Assembly (NCBI RefSeq): GCF_002218085.1
Contig: NZ_BDUC01000002.1
Coordinates: 248,001 to 312,000 of the forward strand
Source of the DNA: Tolypothrix sp. NIES-4075
GTDB taxonomy: Bacteria > Cyanobacteriota > Cyanobacteriia > Cyanobacteriales > Nostocaceae
Length of the DNA stretch: 64,000 bases
Direction of reading: 5' to 3'
In this document: positions 1 to 8,968 of the stretch, piece after piece
Position numbering within the stretch: position 1 is the first letter of the stretch
How the letters are laid out: each line of letters starts with the position of its first letter
Position numbers and translations under genes: made by a program
Notes under the pieces: model-generated
The model's input: the letters and a program-made list of their open reading frames with translations, nothing else
The model's database searches: none
What the model was told of the DNA's origin: nothing

Positions 1-252
1 ATCGACAAAAATGCCACCAGCAGAACCGAACAAAATTGCTGGTATTGTAAACGCTACCATCAAAGTTGAATATTTCGAGTTTTGCGCGAATCCAGGAGAC
101 GGGTAGTATTCCAGCAGGGCAATCATCAAAACGAAGAAAACCTTATCTGCTAACTGGGATACTAGTTGCCCAATCCACAAAAGCATAAAAGCACGATTTT
201 TGAGAAGGGCGCCAAACCCGTTATTGACAGCCGCAGGTTCAGTTGGAAACAT
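1..252 (-). CDS. MFS-type transporter, N-terminal part (runs off the window)
   Basis: Reverse-strand reading from an ATG at 252 gives 84 codons open to the window edge. The product starts MFPTEPAAVNNG and has a short cytoplasmic leader. A first hydrophobic helix (around FMLLWIGQLVSQLADKVFF) follows, and then a second around TLMVAFTIPAILFGSAGG. The W-x-x-Q-x-x-S pattern in helix 1 and the small-residue second helix are typical of the start of cyanobacterial major facilitator proteins. The substrate cannot be told from this fragment. The upstream side (253-479) is filled with low-complexity repeats, so no promoter could be recognised. Confidence 0.6.
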   Translation of the reverse strand, partial: MFPTEPAAVNNGFGALLKNRAFMLLWIGQLVSQLADKVFFVLMIALLEYYPSPGFAQNSKYSTLMVAFTIPAILFGSAGGIFVD

Positions 253-287
253 TACTATTTGGGGTAACGACTACGGTAGATGGGGAA

Positions 288-441
288 TGGGGGAGGGGGG
301 GAGTGGGGGAGTGGGGGAGTGAGGGAGTGGGGGAGGGGGGGACAAGGGGGACAAGGGAGTGGGGGGAGATGATGGAGTAGCAATTACCATTACCCATTCC
401 CCATTACCCATTCCCCATTACCCATTCCCCATTCCCTATTT
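288..441. repeat. Low-complexity G-rich array plus CCATTACCC heptamer array
   Basis: From 288 to about 365 the + strand is a run of GGGGGAGTG-like units. From about 383 to 441 it alternates CCATTACC and CCATTCCC units. The same classes recur at 22977-23081, 26755-26800 and 50240-50298, and G/C-rich relatives lie inside putA and the GT39 gene. These are typical intergenic short repeats of filamentous cyanobacteria. No gene is seen in 253-479. Confidence 0.85.
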
Positions 442-479
442 CTCACTCCTGTTTGCCTACTCTTTTTTCCGGACTATTT

Positions 480-1043
480 TTATTGATAACGATTTAAAAG
501 CATCTGCAAAAATTCTGCCGCAGTCAGGCGACTTTTAGGTGGGGAAACTTCATTAGATGAGTCTACCCATCTGCCTTGGATAGTTTGGGGCGATCGCCAC
601 ATCGATAAATGCTCTACTGGTGGATCTGCGTAAAAGTTATTTTGCCCACTTCCTAATATTTTAGAACTCCAGTGAGTGTCATAATCATGACTCATTCTGT
701 GAATCGGGAAACTGCCCCACAGAGGTACTCCCCATCCATCTATAGCAATAAATGCTTTGATATCACCACCTAACATTTGCCACGAATAGGCTGCGGCTAT
801 TGCCCCAACTACACCTGCACTAAAGCTTATGAATATAACTGGCGATTTTAACTGATGGCGCAGGCGATTATTCAAAACCTGTAAAATATGAAATCCTGAT
901 AACGCCGAAAAACCATCATTGGGCACTTTCAGTATATTCACTGTATTTTCTTCTTTACTCTGAGAAAATATTTCTAGCCCCCCCGAAATAAACTTTTCCG
1001 TTAAGGCTGGCTCATGAATTCCAGGGCAAATAATTATGCTCAT
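480..1043 (-). CDS. Alpha/beta-hydrolase-like conserved protein, function unknown
   Basis: A protein of about 187 residues starting MSIIICPGIHEP. An in-frame ATG five codons upstream (1058) is also possible. The ICPGIHEP start resembles the first strand and oxyanion turn of alpha/beta hydrolases. SFSAG in the middle fits a nucleophile elbow (x-x-S-x-G), in the context VIFISFSAGVVGAIAAA. Further on there are an Asp-containing strand (FIAIDGWG) and a conserved histidine region (VEHLSMWRSP). No signal peptide or membrane helix is seen. It stands alone, divergent from the ferrochelatase-like gene. I do not recognise a characterised family, so a hydrolase role is inference from the motif order. 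Confidence 0.6.
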   Translation of the reverse strand: MSIIICPGIHEPALTEKFISGGLEIFSQSKEENTVNILKVPNDGFSALSGFHILQVLNNRLRHQLKSPVIFISFSAGVVGAIAAAYSWQMLGGDIKAFIAIDGWGVPLWGSFPIHRMSHDYDTHWSSKILGSGQNNFYADPPVEHLSMWRSPQTIQGRWVDSSNEVSPPKSRLTAAEFLQMLLNRYQ

Positions 1044-1387
1044 CTTTTCAACTAGCATTTTTTACACGCAACCCTTATTGCCTAGTGCCTTTTACTGTCG
1101 TAAATATAACATTTTTACCTGCCTATTCAGGAGCGTTAGGTTTTCATAGGACTTACGCAATATCAACAAAGAACGTAGACGCGAAGCGTCTCGAAGAGAA
1201 GAATGTCAAGGACGCCAAGGAGAATTTGAGAGAGTTTTTGCGCTCATTTTTGTTTCAGTCAAGGCAAATGTATTAAACCGCACTTATAAAATTAATATTT
1301 TGAATTTTTAAGTCCACGTAGGTGCTATCCCCCTGGATGGGATACTAAAATACGAGTAAGGGAAAAAACAAAATCCCTAAGATATAA
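1044..1387. other. Intergenic region with a dispersed GCGTCTCGAAGAGAAG repeat
   Basis: The segment lies between the divergent genes at 1043 and 1388. It contains a dispersed cyanobacterial repeat at about 1165-1215 (GACGCGAAGCGTCTCGAAGA core) that reappears in altered form at 19499-19571. A 63-codon open frame here is largely made of this repeat and has no convincing start, so it is not annotated. The sequence just upstream of 1388 is AT-rich and probably holds the promoter, but no clear -10/-35 pair could be fixed. Confidence 0.6.
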
Positions 1388-2521
1388 ATGGTTACGAGGA
1401 ATTCAATCGTGGTTGCTACGCCGGAAAAACTGGATCATAAACACGAGCATCTATCAAGTCAAGAGCGAGTAGCTGTATTGCTTATGGGCTATGGCGAAGT
1501 CGAAAGTTATGAAGACTTCGCTAACTATAACGAACAAGCTTTAAATCTACTGACAGCAAAATTTGCACCAGTACCAACCTGGATTTATCCTCCTCTGGCA
1601 CGTCTTTTAGCGTTATTCGATCGCCATGAATGGGGACACACGCACCATGATTTTATTTCCCCACATAACGCTATATTTGAAAAGCAACGCGCTGGGATTG
1701 AGAAAAATTTACAAGAAAAATGGGGCGATCGCGTTCAAGTTTTCAAAGCCTTCAACTTCTGCGCTCCCTTTCTTCCCCACCAAGTTTTAACAGAAATTAA
1801 AAACCAAGGCTTCGACAAACTACTAATTTATCCATTGCTGGTAGTTGATTCTATCTTTACTAGCGGCATAGCGATCGAGCAAGTTAACAATGCTCTTTCC
1901 CAAGTCGCTGATGGTGAAGAACACTGGGTTAAAGCACAGCGTTACATTCCTTCTTTCTATAACGAACCAGCTTACATCGATTTGATGGCTCATCTAGTTG
2001 AAGAAAAAATTAACGCTGACTTGGCTAACGCTTACCTACCTTCTCAAATCGGTATTGTGTTAATGAATCACGGTTGTCCCCACAAAGCGAAAGGCTTTAC
2101 CTCTGGGATTACCGAAAGTCAGATACTTTACGATTTAGTACGCGATAAGTTAATTAACCGCTATCCTCTAATCTCTGTAGGTTGGCTCAACCACGATACA
2201 CCATTAATAGAATGGACGCAGCCAAACGCTGAACAAGCGGCAAAAAACCTCATCCAATTGGGTGCGAAAGCGATCGTATTTATGCCGATTGGCTTTGCTA
2301 CAGAAAATCACGAAACTCTCTTGGATGTTCACCACATTATTCACGCCCTAGAGAAAAAACATTCGGATGTAGGCTACGTCCAAATGGCTTGCGTCAACGA
2401 TGATCCGAAATTCTTAGCAGTCGCAGCTGAGTGGGCAAATTCTCATATCGCTGAATTGTTATCAGAGGAAGCAACAGCAGTTAATCCCCAATTAGCTGGA
2501 CATCATCACCACCACCATTAG
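1388..2521 (+). CDS. Ferrochelatase-family protein with natural His6 C-terminus
   Basis: A 377-residue protein of the ferrochelatase/class II chelatase fold. The N-terminal half begins with a strand and turn (VAVLLMGYGEVES) like the HemH start. The second half has MNHGCPHKAKGF, with the HG-x-P region that carries the metal-binding histidine. ENHETLLDV matches the H-x-ETL active-site segment of HemH. It lacks the C-terminal CAB-like membrane extension of the usual cyanobacterial ferrochelatase and ends instead in six consecutive histidines before TAG (2501-2518). Ferrochelatases insert Fe2+ into protoporphyrin IX; related CbiX-type enzymes insert Co2+ and can carry His-rich metal-storage tails. 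This may be a second chelatase paralogue with an undefined metal or tetrapyrrole substrate. No partner genes flank it. Confidence 0.7.
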   Translation: MVTRNSIVVATPEKLDHKHEHLSSQERVAVLLMGYGEVESYEDFANYNEQALNLLTAKFAPVPTWIYPPLARLLALFDRHEWGHTHHDFISPHNAIFEKQRAGIEKNLQEKWGDRVQVFKAFNFCAPFLPHQVLTEIKNQGFDKLLIYPLLVVDSIFTSGIAIEQVNNALSQVADGEEHWVKAQRYIPSFYNEPAYIDLMAHLVEEKINADLANAYLPSQIGIVLMNHGCPHKAKGFTSGITESQILYDLVRDKLINRYPLISVGWLNHDTPLIEWTQPNAEQAAKNLIQLGAKAIVFMPIGFATENHETLLDVHHIIHALEKKHSDVGYVQMACVNDDPKFLAVAAEWANSHIAELLSEEATAVNPQLAGHHHHHH

Positions 2522-2671
2522 GAAGCAGGGGAGCAGGGGAAGCACGGGAAGCAGGGGGAGCAGAGGAAGAAATTCCTCCTTGTCTCCTTGTCTCCCCCTC
2601 CCCACTTTTGTACAGACGCTTCGGTTCCTCGCGTCTCTTGTACAGACGCGATTAATCGCGTCTCTACTCCT
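2522..2671. repeat. G-rich and palindromic GACGCGATTAATCGCGTC dispersed repeats
   Basis: The first half is built of GAAGCAGGGG-like units. At about 2640-2665 lies GTACAGACGCGATTAATCGC followed by GTCTCTAC, a near-perfect palindrome. Copies occur at 36822-36848 and, degenerate, at 43733-43780. It sits between the convergent ferrochelatase-like and FMN reductase genes and could fold into a transcript-ending hairpin for either. Confidence 0.75.
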
Positions 2672-3217
2672 CTAACTCACACCTCGCAATTTCCGGGTAT
2701 TTTCAACTAAACTTTGGGCAAATTCGTCAAAGCGTTGAGAAAGTTTTTCATCTAGTAACTTACCTTCACCGTTGAAAGCTTTCCAAACTTGTCCGATCGC
2801 TACTTGCTCAGGTATTACCCATGCGTGAACCCATCTGAGAATTAATCTCATATCGTTTAAAGCGTTGCTGTTAGGTTGTCCTCCTAAAACGCTAATTAAT
2901 CCCGCTACCTTACCAGAGAATTGATCGAAGCTCATCAAATCTAGTGCATTTTTCAATACACCACTGACGCTGCCGTGATATTCTGGTGTTGCTAAAATTA
3001 ATCCATCCGCAGAACTGACAGCATCCTGCATCCGCTTCACATCCGGGTAATCTGGATATTCTTTTCCCCCGTCGCAAAAGGGCAACTTCATCTGCCTTAA
3101 ATCCAAAATTTCAACTTCTGCACCCAGCGCTTCTACTCTTTGCGCTGCTAATTCTAAAGCCATTTGGCTGTAAGAATCAGGTCTTAAACTACCTGCAATG
3201 CCAACAATTCTCACCAT
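2672..3217 (-). CDS. NADPH-dependent FMN reductase family protein
   Basis: About 181 residues, flavodoxin-like fold. The chosen start is MVRIVGIAGSLRP; an ORF start three codons earlier is also possible. IAGSLRPDSYSQ is the phosphate-binding loop for FMN. TPEYHGSVSGVLKNALD is the second flavin-contacting loop shared by NADPH-dependent FMN reductases, including the ChrR/azoreductase-like branch. These are soluble enzymes that reduce FMN, quinones or metal oxyanions with NAD(P)H. The physiological substrate cannot be read from sequence. It is a single gene, convergent with the preceding chelatase-like gene and divergent from the alpha/beta hydrolase. Confidence 0.85.
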   Translation of the reverse strand: MVRIVGIAGSLRPDSYSQMALELAAQRVEALGAEVEILDLRQMKLPFCDGGKEYPDYPDVKRMQDAVSSADGLILATPEYHGSVSGVLKNALDLMSFDQFSGKVAGLISVLGGQPNSNALNDMRLILRWVHAWVIPEQVAIGQVWKAFNGEGKLLDEKLSQRFDEFAQSLVENTRKLRGVS

Positions 3218-3372
3218 AAACAACATCCTAATAATGATTCAATAGCATTTTTTAAATGCAAGTCGGAGTCATTACGACTATATATATTTTAGCTATTATT
3301 GTGAGAATGTGTACAATATCAATTTTCTATAGGAGTACCATATAATCGCGAAGCCTCTTCACAAGTGATGCA

Positions 3373-4212
3373 ATGATGCCTATACGTCAAAGTTTATCTA
3401 AATCTGATATCCAAGTATCTTACTTAGAGTGGAATCAAGGTAAAGAACCTTTGTTACTATTACATGGTTTAGCCGACAACGCGGTTGTTTGGTCAAGTTT
3501 AGGAGATTACCTAGCGGCAGAATATTACATCGTTGCTCCAGATATGCGCGGTCATGGTGAAAGTAGCAAGCCGGAAACAGATTATAGTTTTGAGAGTGCG
3601 ATCGCTGACTTAGAAGCATTGATGGATCGTTTGGGATGGTCAAAAGCTCATGTTGTAGCGCATTCTTGGAGTGGTAAATTAGCTTGCATTTGGGCAAAGC
3701 AAAATCCAGCACGTTTGCGGAGTCTGATTCTTGTCGATCCGATTTTTATTTGGAAAATACCGAATTTTTTCAAGTTGACATTTCCGTTGTTGTACCGGGT
3801 GTTGCCATTTCTCAAAGGAATGGGACCATTTGCCAGTTTAGAACAAGCCGAGGTGCAAGCGCGTAAGTTAAATCAATATCAAGATTGGAATTGTTTACAG
3901 CAGCAAGTCTTTCAAGCTGGAATTGAGCAAAAAGCCGATGGTAGTTGGGGTAGTAAATTTACAATAGCTGCACGCGATCGCATTTTTGAAGAAGTCATGC
4001 GAGTTCCTGGATTAACAGTTACAATTGACACTCCGACTTTGTTTATCCAACCAGAAAAAGGTGTTAACCGTCAACAATGGCAACTTAAACCTTACAAAAC
4101 TCATCTAACAAACTTAGACATCTGCCAAGTACCCGGTAATCACTGGGCATTTTTGACAGAAAGTCAAGCATTTAACTCGACCGTAGCAGCTTTCTTAAAA
4201 CGGCATTCGTAG
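3373..4212 (+). CDS. Alpha/beta fold hydrolase
   Basis: A 279-residue alpha/beta hydrolase. LLLLHGLADN supplies the HG oxyanion region near residue 31. PDMRGHGES is the classic strand-4 turn. AHSWSG (S98) replaces the usual G-x-S-x-G with A-x-S-x-S-G. GNHWAF near the C-terminus carries the catalytic histidine, and LVDPIF may hold an acidic residue. A cap region with basic and aromatic residues follows the nucleophile. No signal peptide is present, so it is probably cytoplasmic. The last codons and TAG stop (CAT TCG TAG) lie inside a dispersed TCGTAGT...ATTACGA repeat at 4207-4259, so the C-terminus was probably trimmed or replaced when that repeat arrived. Substrate unknown; closest in pattern to proline-iminopeptidase or haloperoxidase-like hydrolases. 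Confidence 0.8.
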   Translation: MMPIRQSLSKSDIQVSYLEWNQGKEPLLLLHGLADNAVVWSSLGDYLAAEYYIVAPDMRGHGESSKPETDYSFESAIADLEALMDRLGWSKAHVVAHSWSGKLACIWAKQNPARLRSLILVDPIFIWKIPNFFKLTFPLLYRVLPFLKGMGPFASLEQAEVQARKLNQYQDWNCLQQQVFQAGIEQKADGSWGSKFTIAARDRIFEEVMRVPGLTVTIDTPTLFIQPEKGVNRQQWQLKPYKTHLTNLDICQVPGNHWAFLTESQAFNSTVAAFLKRHS

Positions 4213-4259
4213 TAAGCGAGAAGATCGCTTATATTGAGCGCTCTTCGTGTTCATTACGA
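4207..4259. repeat. TCGTAGT/ACTACGA-bounded dispersed palindromic repeat, copy 1
   Basis: Starts TCGTAGTAAGCG and ends in TCATTACGA, giving imperfect terminal inverted repeats, with internal small palindromes. Four other copies are at 12433-12482, 31527-31599, 43849-43906 and 59773-59833. This copy supplies the stop codon of the upstream alpha/beta hydrolase. Confidence 0.7.
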
Positions 4260-4308
4260 TCTAAAAATATTATAAATTAATCTTTATCCTTGGAGCGAAG
4301 CGACATTC

Positions 4309-6027
4309 ATGAGCTTTTGTATTAATCCAGTTTGCCCGAAACCGAACCACCCAGACAACGATGAGAACCGCTTTTGTCAAAGTTGTGGTTCCCAACTTGA
4401 GTTGTTAAAACGCTATCGGGTGTTGCGTCTAGTGAGTGACAAAACTGGTTTTGGCAAAGTTTATGAAGCATACGAACAAGACACACCGAAAATCCTTAAA
4501 CTACTCAAAGAGGATTTATCAACTGATGCGAAAGCAGTAGAACTATTTCAGCAAGAAGCAGCAGTGCTGGGACATCTCAATCATCCGGGTATACCCAAAG
4601 TGGATGGTTACTTTCAATATCAGACCAGAAATGGCTTGCTATTGCACTGTATTGTCATGGAAAAAATCGAAGGTCCCAATTTAGAACAGTGGTTAAGACA
4701 GCAGCAAAATAGACCGATTTCTCAAGAACAAGCTATAAACTGGTTGAGGCAGTTATTAGAAATTTTAGCTTTGGTACATGCGAAACAGTATCTGCATCGA
4801 GATATAAAACCATCTAACATCATGATTCGCCCTGATGGGCAGTTAGTTTTAATTGACTTTGGTACAGCCAGAGAACTTACTAGAACCTACTTAGCCAAAG
4901 TCAGCAGCGGTGGTGGGGGGATTACAGCAATTATGTCATCTGGCTACAGCGCACCAGAACAAATAAACGCTCAAGCTGTACCGCAATCAGACTTTTTTGC
5001 CTTAGGACGCACTTTTGTATTTTTGCTCACAGGGTATCATCCTTTGGAGATGTACGACAGCCATGATAACGTATTGCATTGGCGCAATCATGCGATGCAA
5101 ATCTCGTCGTTACTGTTGACTTTGATAGACTCACTAATGGTGCGGGATGTAAATCAGCGTCCAGCTACCGCTCAGGATATTATAAAACGGTTGGAGGCAA
5201 TTGAACAACAATTAACAGGAACTATTGCGACTGTAAATATTGTCGGAAGTCCAAAAACTGCCCAATTACCGCAACTAACTACGACGATACCACCGCAAAA
5301 GCAGCCAGAAAAGCAGCCGGAAAAAGTTCCTTTATTAGCATTATTTGCGGCGTTGCTGGTATCGTTAGGATTACTAGGTTTGGTTGCCTTAGCAACTCGT
5401 TCTTCTAAATTAGCTTCGTTACCTGAAGATTACGGACAAGCACCAGAAAGAAAAGGCAAAGTTGATTATTTTCCTTATGAAGAAGGTAAAGATAGCCAAG
5501 GCAGAGTTGCTGAATTTAACGTTGCCGTTTTATCTGTAGAATATAAATGGCAGCTGGGCAGTAATTATCAAGTTAAATATAACAACGAACTGATTAATCT
5601 GGACTCGTTAAAGTCTAATTTAGAAGAAGAAGGTATTCAGAGAATAATGGAAAATCCCAGTGAAATTATCTCTGTCGGCACAGCTTCTTGTGAAGGTAAT
5701 GTAGAAGTAGAAGAAAAAAGAGCTTTTGAACGTTCCCAGCAATTACAACTTTTAGTTAAGAAAATATTTAGGAAGACGAGAAGCGTGCAAGGTTATCGGT
5801 TGTTAAATATGGGTCAATTTCAGCGGAGTGATTGTCAAGCAAATCAAGATTCAACAGCTTATCAAAGAAGTATTATTATTATTGGTGTGAAGAAGCGATC
5901 GGAAGGTGTGATTTTAGATGAAGCGTTAAGAAATAGGTTAGAGGAGAAGCCTTTTGCGGATTTTAAATTAGAGGATTATTCGCTGGGTTCGGAAAAGAGA
6001 TTTAAAACGATACCCAGCAATTTGTAG
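4309..6027 (+). CDS. Zinc-ribbon Ser/Thr protein kinase with C-terminal extracytoplasmic domain
   Basis: 572 residues. Four cysteines (C4, C9, C23, C26) form a predicted N-terminal zinc ribbon. An Hanks-type kinase domain follows over roughly residues 36-300: GFGKVYEA glycine-rich loop, K64, HRDIKPSN (catalytic Asp165), DFG (183-185) and SAPEQ. A Pro/Gln-rich linker leads to one membrane helix near 345-365 (LLALFAALLVSLGLLGLVAL). The remaining ~200 residues are presumably outside the cytoplasmic membrane and may resemble an OmpA-like fold (SVGTASCEGN, RSQQLQLLV, QRSIIIIGV), which would suggest cell-wall sensing, but that is weakly supported. The glycine loop has only GxG, so nucleotide binding may be atypical. 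The 3' end is 5 bp from the convergent receptor kinase. Confidence 0.85.
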   Translation: MSFCINPVCPKPNHPDNDENRFCQSCGSQLELLKRYRVLRLVSDKTGFGKVYEAYEQDTPKILKLLKEDLSTDAKAVELFQQEAAVLGHLNHPGIPKVDGYFQYQTRNGLLLHCIVMEKIEGPNLEQWLRQQQNRPISQEQAINWLRQLLEILALVHAKQYLHRDIKPSNIMIRPDGQLVLIDFGTARELTRTYLAKVSSGGGGITAIMSSGYSAPEQINAQAVPQSDFFALGRTFVFLLTGYHPLEMYDSHDNVLHWRNHAMQISSLLLTLIDSLMVRDVNQRPATAQDIIKRLEAIEQQLTGTIATVNIVGSPKTAQLPQLTTTIPPQKQPEKQPEKVPLLALFAALLVSLGLLGLVALATRSSKLASLPEDYGQAPERKGKVDYFPYEEGKDSQGRVAEFNVAVLSVEYKWQLGSNYQVKYNNELINLDSLKSNLEEEGIQRIMENPSEIISVGTASCEGNVEVEEKRAFERSQQLQLLVKKIFRKTRSVQGYRLLNMGQFQRSDCQANQDSTAYQRSIIIIGVKKRSEGVILDEALRNRLEEKPFADFKLEDYSLGSEKRFKTIPSNL

Positions 6028-6032
6028 CATAA

Positions 6033-8525
6033 TTATTGCTGTGATTGTTCATCTATAACAAACCTGTTATTTTCAACTTTAACCAAAACACCGATACCGG
6101 GTAATGGTTTGCGATCGCCTTTATCATTAAATTCTATCTTTGCTGCTACACCGTCGGCGAAAAATTTGGGATTATTCAAAGCTTCGTAAAGGTTCTGACG
6201 ATTATAATCCCCTTTAATGTCTCTCAGTCCTTTAACCATCGCAGCAGTAGCATCATAAGACGCAGCAGTTTCCCAACTCACATCTCCAGTTCCCCAAAGA
6301 TTGCAAGATTCCTTCTCAAAGTTAGACTTAATATCATCACATTTAGTAACATTAGTGCCACTACTTCTATGCCAAGGAACAGCAATCCTCAGCTTATCAA
6401 CTTGCAATGTCTTATTTTTAATAGCATCACCTACAGTCTGGTATAGAGTATCTGAACCTAGTATGGTAAGATTTTCACTGTGCTGAATGATGGGTATTGC
6501 CACGTTCTGTGCTACTTTATCACTAAAAGCTAATACAATCACCTCTGCCCTCTGTTGTTTTGCTTGTTGCAAACAATTCAATGCTTCATCAGTAGAGTTT
6601 TTAGTCACTGGACACTTCTTAACAACCTGTCCTTGCTTCTCTTTGAGAATTTTTTGAAATTGCTGAATAAAAGATGCGACAAATTTTTCTCCATTAGGCT
6701 CATATAAAATAGCTGCTTTTTGAAGTTTTTGACTAAGCATATATTTAACTAGTTTTTCCACCAGAATCGAGTTATCTACTGCTGTGCGAAAAACATAGTC
6801 ACCTAATGGAAACTCAGAACCTCTAGTAGCATTACTCGTAGGAGATATAGCCACAATTTTATTTTTAAAATACTGTGCGGCTTCGAGTATGTCATTACTT
6901 CTATAAGGACCGATAACTCCTAAAATTTTATCTTTATGTACTATGGCATTAGTTACTTCCTGAATTTTAGTTTTTTCACTAAAATAATTAGCAATTTCAA
7001 TGAACAACAGCTTTTTATTAATACCTTGTTGATTATTAATGTTATCTTGAACGTGTGCAATTCCACGTAGCATTTGTTCAGCAGTGCCGCTTAAGCTGTA
7101 AATCGGAATAGTAACTGCAATTTTTAGAGGATCATTTTTTAAAATAGCAGCTTTAGCATTGTTGAGGTAAATTCTTGCTTCTGGGTCATTTTTGGCATCA
7201 AGCTCATTGGAGTTAAGGTATTTCTGGAAATATCCAATCGCTTGGTTGAAATTTCCTTGTTTAAATGCGCTTGTACCTTTTTCCTTGTTGGCAAAAATTT
7301 CGTCAGTAATATTGGGATTTTGCGGAATCAGAATTTGTTCTCCGCAGCTAAAGCCCGATTGATTTTGAAAATCACAAATAGGGGGGTGTAGCAACGAGTT
7401 GATAAAGAGTGCGATCGCGCTGCCTACTAAAACTAATACGACTGGCAAAAACACTCTTCTTGTGAGCCTCTCAAACCTAGAAGTCCTAGGTTCTCTAGTA
7501 GTTGTGCCAGTAGAATTAACCTCTGGAGGGGGATTTTTCCTGCCAGGTGGTTGCCTGATAATGGGAGAAATGGAATTTGAACCTGGCAATGGTTGCCCAG
7601 AAAGAGCAGCAATAACGTCTTGAGCAGACTGAAACCGATCCTCTGGTTGATACGACAGCATCCGATCTAAAATGCCTGCTAAGTGGTCACTCAGGCTGGT
7701 ATGTTGTTTCCAAATCCACCTATTTTCACGCCAAAGATCATTTGCACTTTTACCTGTAAGCAAACAAACACAGGTTACAGCTAAAGAATATAAATCTGAA
7801 CAAGGAAATATTTCTCCACCAGATAGTTGTTCTGGTGGTGCAAATATCGGAGTTCTTATTGCCATTGATTGCTCAACAGGTACTCCTGGCTCCAATTCCC
7901 GTTTCACCGCGCCAAAATCAATTAAATAGAGCTTTCCATTTTCGTCACGAATGATATTAGAAGGTTTTATATCCCGATGAATGACTCTTCTTCTTAGTTC
8001 ATGTATGTAGTTTAGTACATTTAGGATTTCTCGCAAATCCCGCACAACTTCATCTTCGGAAAATTTATCTCTAGTGTTGAGTTCCTGAGCCAAAGTTTTA
8101 CCTTGGATATATTCCTGCACCAAGTAAAATAACTCTTGTTGTGAATCAGAGGGTGTCGGCAATTCAAAATAATCATACAGTTGAGGAATTTGTTCGTGCC
8201 TAAGATCCCTCAAAGTTTTTGCTTCTCTCTCAAATAACCTTTCTATCGATTCAAGCTCTGACGGTGAAAAAGGATTTCCCGAAGTATTTCTTGGCTGCAA
8301 CTGCTTAACAACACATTGCTGCTCAAGGTGAGCATCCCAAGCGCGAAACGTCTTGCCAAATCCTCCCCAGCCTATTTGCTCTAAAGGTAGGTAACGAGTC
8401 TTCAAAATTAGATCCATTCTACAGCTACTACAGTATCTCGGCTGGTGGTTCCTAAGATTGCGGAACTCATCAGGGACTTCGTTTTCCGGATGGGGGCAGT
8501 TAGGATTAGTGCAGTAAATGTTCAT
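6033..8525 (-). CDS. Receptor Ser/Thr kinase with periplasmic ligand-binding domain (copy A)
   Basis: 830 residues. Order: zinc ribbon (C5, C10, C32, C35); Hanks-type kinase (GWGGFGKTF loop, K74, HRDIKPSN with H183-R184-D185, DFG 203-205, APPEQ); Pro-rich linker; one membrane helix (RVFLPVVLVLVGSAIALFI); a short TPR-like segment (GTSAFKQGNFNQAIGYFQKYL); and a long C-terminal domain from about residue 465 resembling type-1 periplasmic binding proteins of branched-chain amino-acid ABC systems (LKIAVTIPIY, ILGVIGPY, VAISPTSNATR, YDATAAMVKGL). The layout suggests an external ligand controls an internal kinase. All catalytic residues are present. A paralogue at 9841-12312 has the same architecture and promoter region. 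The ligand is unknown; an amino acid or amide is a guess from the fold. Confidence 0.88.
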   Translation of the reverse strand: MNIYCTNPNCPHPENEVPDEFRNLRNHQPRYCSSCRMDLILKTRYLPLEQIGWGGFGKTFRAWDAHLEQQCVVKQLQPRNTSGNPFSPSELESIERLFEREAKTLRDLRHEQIPQLYDYFELPTPSDSQQELFYLVQEYIQGKTLAQELNTRDKFSEDEVVRDLREILNVLNYIHELRRRVIHRDIKPSNIIRDENGKLYLIDFGAVKRELEPGVPVEQSMAIRTPIFAPPEQLSGGEIFPCSDLYSLAVTCVCLLTGKSANDLWRENRWIWKQHTSLSDHLAGILDRMLSYQPEDRFQSAQDVIAALSGQPLPGSNSISPIIRQPPGRKNPPPEVNSTGTTTREPRTSRFERLTRRVFLPVVLVLVGSAIALFINSLLHPPICDFQNQSGFSCGEQILIPQNPNITDEIFANKEKGTSAFKQGNFNQAIGYFQKYLNSNELDAKNDPEARIYLNNAKAAILKNDPLKIAVTIPIYSLSGTAEQMLRGIAHVQDNINNQQGINKKLLFIEIANYFSEKTKIQEVTNAIVHKDKILGVIGPYRSNDILEAAQYFKNKIVAISPTSNATRGSEFPLGDYVFRTAVDNSILVEKLVKYMLSQKLQKAAILYEPNGEKFVASFIQQFQKILKEKQGQVVKKCPVTKNSTDEALNCLQQAKQQRAEVIVLAFSDKVAQNVAIPIIQHSENLTILGSDTLYQTVGDAIKNKTLQVDKLRIAVPWHRSSGTNVTKCDDIKSNFEKESCNLWGTGDVSWETAASYDATAAMVKGLRDIKGDYNRQNLYEALNNPKFFADGVAAKIEFNDKGDRKPLPGIGVLVKVENNRFVIDEQSQQ

Positions 8526-8547
8526 TTAAACTGAGTATTATTTCAGT

Positions 8548-8577
8548 ATAATAAAGCATTTTACCTAGCCTGTGACA
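8548..8577 (-). promoter_or_regulatory. Putative sigma70-type promoter of receptor kinase A
   Basis: On the reverse strand TGTCAC (8572-8577) lies 18 bp before TATTAT (8548-8553), about 25 bp upstream of the ATG. The same two hexamers with the same spacing and near-identical flanks precede the paralogue (12335-12364). That conservation, in a region otherwise free to drift, is the main support. Confidence 0.5.
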
Positions 8578-8757
8578 TGGAAAATAATAAAAAAATCCTC
8601 TATGTATTTGTTTAACTATAAGTCTAAATATACACCTGGTAGAAATCATAAATTACAGACGAACAGGTGCGTTAAAGCTACTGATTCATCAACCTTTGGG
8701 AAGTCGATGTTGATATAAGTGGGTAGGCGAAAATATTTCTAACTATTTATAGCTTGA

Positions 8758-8848
8758 TTAGTTATATGATGTTTTATCGACAACGAACCTGTTATTTTCA
8801 ACTTAAACCAAGATACCGATACCGGGTAATAATTTGCGATCGCATGAA
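8758..8848 (-). pseudogene. Relic of the 3' end of a receptor-kinase gene
   Basis: Read in reverse this gives ...LLPGIGILV, a stop, then VENNRFVVDKTSYN and TAA. The intact kinase B ends PLPGIGVLVKVENNRFVVDKTSYN. The lysine codon after ...ILV has become TAA (AAA to TAA). The relic's last seven residues match copy B (VDKTSYN), not copy A (which ends DEQSQQ), so it derives from copy B or a lost third copy. It and the real end of copy B (9841-9927) form direct repeats on either side of the SGNH gene. The remainder of 8526-8968 holds only the copy A promoter region and AT-rich DNA. Confidence 0.85.
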
Positions 8849-8968
8849 GGCGTTGCTGACGCTTAAAATTACTAAAATGATAGTTAACACCATGAAGAAA
8901 GTTTTCTATTAACTCAAAAGTGTGCTTAATTAAAAATATTCATAGCGTTAATCACAGTGGGCGACATA

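Noticed and set aside
1085..1276. 63-codon + strand ORF
   Set aside because: Built largely on a dispersed GCGTCTCGAAGAGAAG repeat; no ribosome-binding site or family pattern.
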